NCBI GenBank assembly: GCA_043736395.1
Contig: JAYTCQ010000317.1
Coordinates: 1-10,076, forward strand
Length of the DNA stretch: 10,076 nucleotides
Direction of reading: 5' to 3'
From: JAFDVL01 sp043736395
GTDB taxonomy: Bacteria; Acidobacteriota; Blastocatellia; RBC074
The notes below the pieces were generated by a model. The model saw only the letters and a program-made list of their open reading frames with translations, was not told where the DNA came from and ran no database searches. How positions within the stretch are numbered: position 1 is the first letter of the stretch; the number at the start of each line of letters is the position of its first letter. This document shows positions 7,883 through 10,076 of the stretch, in pieces. The position numbers and the translations under genes are program-made.

Positions 7883-8606
7883 TTCACTTAAGAAAACAAT
7901 CTTAGGCGCGCAAAATTTACTCATCGAATTTGCGCAGCCACATAAAGTACAGCCCGCAACTTCTCGGCACAGACAGTCAGGTCTGAACCGGAAAATTCCA
8001 GGCTTAATGGATTATTTCTTTTTTTCGACACACTACACCCTACGTCATCGTGAGGGATGATGAGTCTGGGAGACACGTACTGGCTTTCAGTTCGCAAGCG
8101 AAAGCACACCGGAACCTTCGTTCTCCGTTCAAGAAACAAATTGTCAAAATTGCGAAACTGCCAGGGTTGTTGGTATGTGTTGGTTAAGGAACCCTAAGGC
8201 AAATCCGAGCGCTGATCTGAAGTGAGTCAGGGGCCATCAATAAGTAATCTCAGCCAGCTAAATTGGATTTTTGTGAGGAAAGTTTTCAAAGATGGTGAAG
8301 CCAAACTTGGCGAATATTTACCATAGCCATTTTGAGGTGTCTAGTAAATTTTTATTAAGTTTATTGTATGACAGGCATCTGTTAATTTATTTTCCACGGT
8401 ATGTGAATATTTCCTTATCAGCACTCTTGCCTTACACACATCTCCTGCTTTATTCTTCCGCCACTCGGTACTCTTATCAAAATGCGTTCAGGTTACTGTT
8501 GAGAAAGGCTGTGGAATTGCGTTCACAGTCAAACAGAATTGTTTACAACACAACGCGATCACAAATTCCCCCAGCCGTGATTGCTGATATAGTGGAGGCC
8601 AGTTCG
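7883..8606. other. Long spacer with no convincing gene
   Basis: About 720 bases lie between the SBBP leader and the sigma-factor start. An open frame begins at ATG 8292 and runs in frame into the sigma gene, but its first 105 codons encode hydrophobic, low-similarity sequence unlike any sigma N-terminus, and its start has only a distant GAGG (8274-8277). Short inverted repeats occur at 8045-8060 (TCATC/GATGA), 8064-8074 (GTCT/AGAC), 8083-8105 (GCTTTC/GAAAGC) and 8164-8195 (AGGGTT/AACCCT). GGAACC, the core of many ECF -35 elements, occurs at 8111-8116 and 8188-8193, without a firm -10 partner. I see no tRNA or known riboswitch pattern. Confidence 0.45.
8593..8597 (+). promoter_or_regulatory. 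Strong ribosome binding site of the sigma-factor gene
   Basis: GGAGG sits nine bases before ATG 8607. It is the best Shine-Dalgarno match in the right half of the window and sets the sigma start at 8607, 105 codons inside the frame that opens at 8292. Confidence 0.7.
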
Positions 8607-8906
8607 ATGCCTGACAGCAAATCTCTTCAAGATTGGCAGGAATTTGTAGCCGATTCTTGTGACATCATCAAGACAGCAGTAAATTCAACCTTTCGCAAAT
8701 TTAATCACGGGTACGCGCCACCCGAAGATGTAGACGAAGTAACTGAAGACATCTTCAAGCTCCTGCTCAACCACGATTGCCGCGTGATAAAAATGTACGA
8801 TGAAAGCCGCTCGAATCTCATGACCTGGCTGACGCCGGAAATCAATCATCAAGTATGGGCTTACCTTCAGAAAAAAGAAAATGGGACAGACTCGAAGAAA
8901 CAGTAG
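8607..8906 (+). CDS. ECF-type RNA polymerase sigma factor, region 2 half (frame broken before region 4)
   Basis: 99 residues from ATG 8607, chosen for its GGAGG. The sequence follows the plan of sigma-70 region 2. Residues 8-35 (LQDWQEFVADSCDI onward) correspond to the first helix. Residues 39-54 (PEDVDEVTEDIFKLLL) correspond to the conserved 'dAeDlvQevFlkl' core-binding helix. Residues 65-90 (DESRSNLMTWLTPEINHQVWAYLQKK) correspond to the promoter-melting and -10-recognition helices (usually 'f.sWL..ia.N...d.lRk'). Region 2 binds the RNA polymerase clamp and the -10 element. The frame ends at TAG 8904-8906 shortly after region 2, with no region 4. Region 4 follows in the -1 frame from 8855. 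Moving to that frame at the A run gives YLQKKRKWDRLEE, a natural continuation. Alone the product would lack -35 recognition. Homology is clear but divergent from well-known ECF groups. Confidence 0.75.
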   Translation: MPDSKSLQDWQEFVADSCDIIKTAVNSTFRKFNHGYAPPEDVDEVTEDIFKLLLNHDCRVIKMYDESRSNLMTWLTPEINHQVWAYLQKKENGTDSKKQ

Positions 8907-9196
8907 CTGAAAAATTGATCGAACAGCCGACGCAGGAACTAAACATAATTTCAAAGGAACAACGGGCTTCGCTCACCAGCGAAATCACCAAGCTGAGTGA
9001 ACATGACCGTCGCCTCATTCTTCTTATTTGCGATGAAGTACCAGTCGCTGAGATTGCCAATCAGCTAAAAATAAAACCAGAATCAGTCCATCGTATGAAG
9101 CATCAGATCATCCAGAAAATTAAAGCTGGAATAATGGGGGGGGTCAAATACCGTGCCAGAGTTCCCAACAAGAAAAATGAAAATAATTCAAAATAA
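8855..9196 (+). CDS. ECF-type RNA polymerase sigma factor, region 4 half (helix-turn-helix)
   Basis: The open frame runs from ATG 8855 (113 codons), but that ATG has no Shine-Dalgarno sequence at useful distance and lies inside the region 2 frame. The natural product is probably the C-terminal part of the sigma factor reached through the A run at 8871-8876. Residues 11-45 form a charged linker helix. Residues 46-90 match sigma region 4: LSEHDRRLILLICDEVPVAE is the 'L....r.vl.l...eg.s..EIA' segment, then IANQLKIKPESVHRMKHQ is the helix-turn-helix with recognition helix, then IIQKIK. Region 4 binds the -35 element and the beta flap. The tail after residue 94 passes through a run of eight G (9136-9143) and is Lys/Asn-rich. 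No anti-sigma gene is visible next to it. Calling it a separate intact gene would be risky. Confidence 0.72.
   Translation: MGLPSEKRKWDRLEETVAEKLIEQPTQELNIISKEQRASLTSEITKLSEHDRRLILLICDEVPVAEIANQLKIKPESVHRMKHQIIQKIKAGIMGGVKYRARVPNKKNENNSK
8871..8877 (+). other. A6G homopolymer: site of the frameshift joining the two sigma halves
   Basis: The upstream frame reads CAG AAA AAA GAA, and the downstream sigma frame is -1 relative to it. One extra A (seven instead of six) or a -1 slip on AAA would read CAG AAA AAA AGA AAA TGG and fuse the halves into 196 residues (8607-9196), a normal ECF length. The heptamer is A AAA AAG by composition, but the zero frame is AAA AAA GAA, so it is not in phase for classical two-tRNA slippage. 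A one-base deletion or a sequencing error is therefore as likely as programmed slippage. Confidence 0.65.
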
Positions 9197-9275
9197 TCAA
9201 TCAAGATTTTCCAGTTTTGCCTCTATAAGTAAATGTCAAGCAAATTTCTCAGAGCAAAGTGTAAGTGGTGGTTAG
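9153..9275 (+). CDS. Possible tiny peptide ORF ending in Gly-Gly, overlapping the sigma 3' end
   Basis: GTG 9153 opens a 40-codon frame, and an internal ATG at 9177 would give 32 residues (MKIIQNNQSRFSSFAS, then SKCQANFSEQSVSGG). The run of eight G at 9136-9143 lies nine bases before the GTG and could pair weakly with the anti-Shine-Dalgarno sequence. The peptide is Ser/Asn/Gln/Phe-rich with one Cys and a C-terminal GG. The frame is +1 relative to sigma region 4, so loss of one G from the G run would instead fuse it to the sigma C-terminus. I do not recognise it; it could be a chance frame. Confidence 0.22.
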   Translation: MPEFPTRKMKIIQNNQSRFSSFASISKCQANFSEQSVSGG

Positions 9276-9388
9276 TTACGCAGTCAATATTTCTGAGTGT
9301 AACATCTCTTAATTTTATCATGGTGTTAATCTGTCTGCCTGATTTAGAGCTTGGAATGGGCACATAAACAAATAAATCAACATTAAAG

Positions 9389-9432
9389 AAATATGTGGTC
9401 ACTTCGGCTTTAAAGCTTAGTGACATATTTTT
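9389..9432 (+). terminator. AT-rich hairpin with T-run between sigma factor and secreted-protein gene
   Basis: AAATATG (9389-9395) pairs with CATATTT (9424-9430), and TCACT (9399-9403) with AGTGA (9419-9423), leaving a 3-base bulge. The loop holds the palindrome GCTTTAAAGC (9407-9416). Five T close and follow the stem (9428-9432). It ends 23 bases before the ATG at 9456, so it may terminate sigma transcripts or act as a leader structure for the next gene. The low GC of the stem weakens a terminator call. Confidence 0.4.
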
Positions 9433-9455
9433 CGTTTCAGGAAGAAAGGCTAATT

Positions 9456-9998
9456 ATGCGAATACGACTTATGTTAATGGTGATTGTTACTATTGTACCA
9501 GTTTTGTTTGTTATTAAAACTGCTAATTCATTTAGTAAATCTAATAAAGTCAACTCTGTGATTATATCTCCTTTACAATCATCAAAATCACAAACAGATG
9601 TTCCCGGCACAATTGATGGGAAAAAAGACTCCCAATTAATTCCAGATCAAGTTGCATACTTAATGCTATTTCGCACTCTTCCAGAACCGAAAGATGATAA
9701 TTCAAAAACACTTGCAAAAGCATACTCCAGCAAAATGTTAGGTGGATGCTTCAAGTGTAAATCGGGGATCAAAGACAGGTCTAGCTATGAGAAAGCCAAA
9801 AAAGATCATAAGCAAGATATAGATACATTACTACAAGTTGTAGCAGAATTCAGACAGCGAGTGGGAGTCTTAGACCGACAGGCAAGAGCGATCAAAGACC
9901 GTAATTGGCCAAATCCTTCTCCATTAGTCATAGCTCAGCTTGCAGGTATGCAAAAACAAAAAGAAGCTATTGTTGATGAATTAAGTAGAGGGACATAA
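9456..9998 (+). CDS. Small secreted protein of unknown function with a CxxC motif, possibly C-terminally truncated
   Basis: 180 residues from ATG 9456, preceded by AAAGG (9445-9449) at six bases. The frame opens twelve codons earlier at GTG 9420, which lacks such a site. Residues 1-24 are a signal peptide or N-terminal anchor (MRIRLMLMVIVTIVPVLFVI). The mature part has VPGTIDGKKDSQLIPDQVAYLMLFRTL (about 49-75), a CFKC motif (C98, C101) and a helical, charged C-terminal half with EFRQRVGVLDRQARAIKDR (131-149) and MQKQKEAIVDELSRG (165-179). From memory, acidobacterial hypothetical proteins share the 'PGTIDG..nPelIPD.vAY.l.fR' start and 'fr.rv..ld..a..ik' helix and usually continue some 20-30 residues past the 'QKQKEAIV' stretch. 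This copy stops 24 bases before a transposase start. Low-GC codon use differs from the SBBP genes. Function unknown. Confidence 0.7.
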   Translation: MRIRLMLMVIVTIVPVLFVIKTANSFSKSNKVNSVIISPLQSSKSQTDVPGTIDGKKDSQLIPDQVAYLMLFRTLPEPKDDNSKTLAKAYSSKMLGGCFKCKSGIKDRSSYEKAKKDHKQDIDTLLQVVAEFRQRVGVLDRQARAIKDRNWPNPSPLVIAQLAGMQKQKEAIVDELSRGT

Positions 9999-10021
9999 AG
10001 AATCTGGTAGAATGAGAAGCT

Positions 10022-10076
10022 ATGAAAACGCCGACAAGATTTATCACCAAACTAACAGCGGAAGAACAAAGCGAAT
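10022..10076 (+). CDS. Start of a probable IS630-type transposase, cut by the window edge
   Basis: ATG 10022 opens a frame to the right edge (18 codons and one base): MKTPTRFITKLTAEEQSE. This resembles the N-terminus of IS630-family transposases or their helix-turn-helix ORF, which often begin 'M..PTRFvT.Lt..e...L' before the DNA-binding domain. A weak GAGAAG lies upstream. The left terminal repeat of the element is not identifiable; it should lie in or just before 9985-10021. The call rests on a short match from memory, so other possibilities remain. Confidence 0.5.
   Translation, partial: MKTPTRFITKLTAEEQSE

Noticed and set aside
7795..7887. GTG start at 7887 for the minus-strand SBBP protein
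   Set aside because: It would place 31 polar residues before the signal sequence and run through the leader hairpin; AAAGGA before ATG 7794 fits better.
7921..8139. 72-codon minus-strand frame upstream of the SBBP gene
   Set aside because: It lacks a ribosome binding site and protein-like composition, and overlaps several short inverted repeats typical of noncoding DNA.
8292..8606. In-frame N-terminal extension of the sigma gene from ATG 8292
   Set aside because: The 105 extra residues do not resemble any sigma N-terminus, the start has no well-placed Shine-Dalgarno sequence, and ATG 8607 has GGAGG at ideal distance and begins exactly where region 2 begins.
8871..8877. Classical -1 programmed frameshift heptamer A AAA AAG
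   Set aside because: The bases are there, but the incoming reading frame is AAA AAA GAA, so the heptamer is out of phase for dual tRNA slippage; only a single-tRNA or polymerase slip would work.

Overview
The window looks like a chromosomal stretch from an acidobacterium, most likely of the Blastocatellia/Pyrinomonadaceae type. The strongest pointer is the C-terminal domain of the protein at 2491-5349, which matches the 'Solibacter uncharacterised C-terminal domain' type (TIGR03437). Large secreted SBBP-repeat proteins, a bacterial M36 (fungalysin) metallopeptidase and GC-rich palindromic intergenic repeats fit the same picture. The lineage is inferred from remembered family distributions, not from a search.

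Left half (1-7794): three large exported proteins. A fungalysin-type metalloprotease on the minus strand starts at 2126 and runs off the left edge. After a 364-base divergent spacer comes a plus-strand SBBP-repeat protein with a TIGR03437-like C-terminus (2491-5349). Facing it is a minus-strand paralogue with the same N-terminal and SBBP architecture but no C-terminal domain (5512-7794). The convergent gap between the two is filled by a nested palindrome of about 150 bases. A second, 13-bp perfect inverted repeat lies inside the coding sequence of the minus-strand paralogue, just after its signal peptide.

Middle (7795-9275): a long AT-rich gene-poor spacer carries a leader hairpin for the minus-strand SBBP gene and leads to an ECF-type sigma factor split over two overlapping reading frames. 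Region 2 is at 8607-8906 and region 4 at 8855-9196. A one-base slip at a run of six A (8871-8876) would join them into a normal-sized sigma factor of 196 residues. A run of eight G near its 3' end overlaps a possible tiny ORF ending in Gly-Gly.

Right end (9276-10076): an AT-rich hairpin precedes a small secreted protein of unknown function (9456-9998). Just beyond it, at the very edge, is the first 55 bases of what looks like an IS630-type transposase gene. The small secreted protein may have lost its C-terminus to this insertion.

No tRNA, rRNA, CRISPR array or replication origin was seen. I see no defined multi-gene pathway. The common theme is secreted proteins beside a damaged or frameshift-controlled alternative sigma factor and a mobile element.
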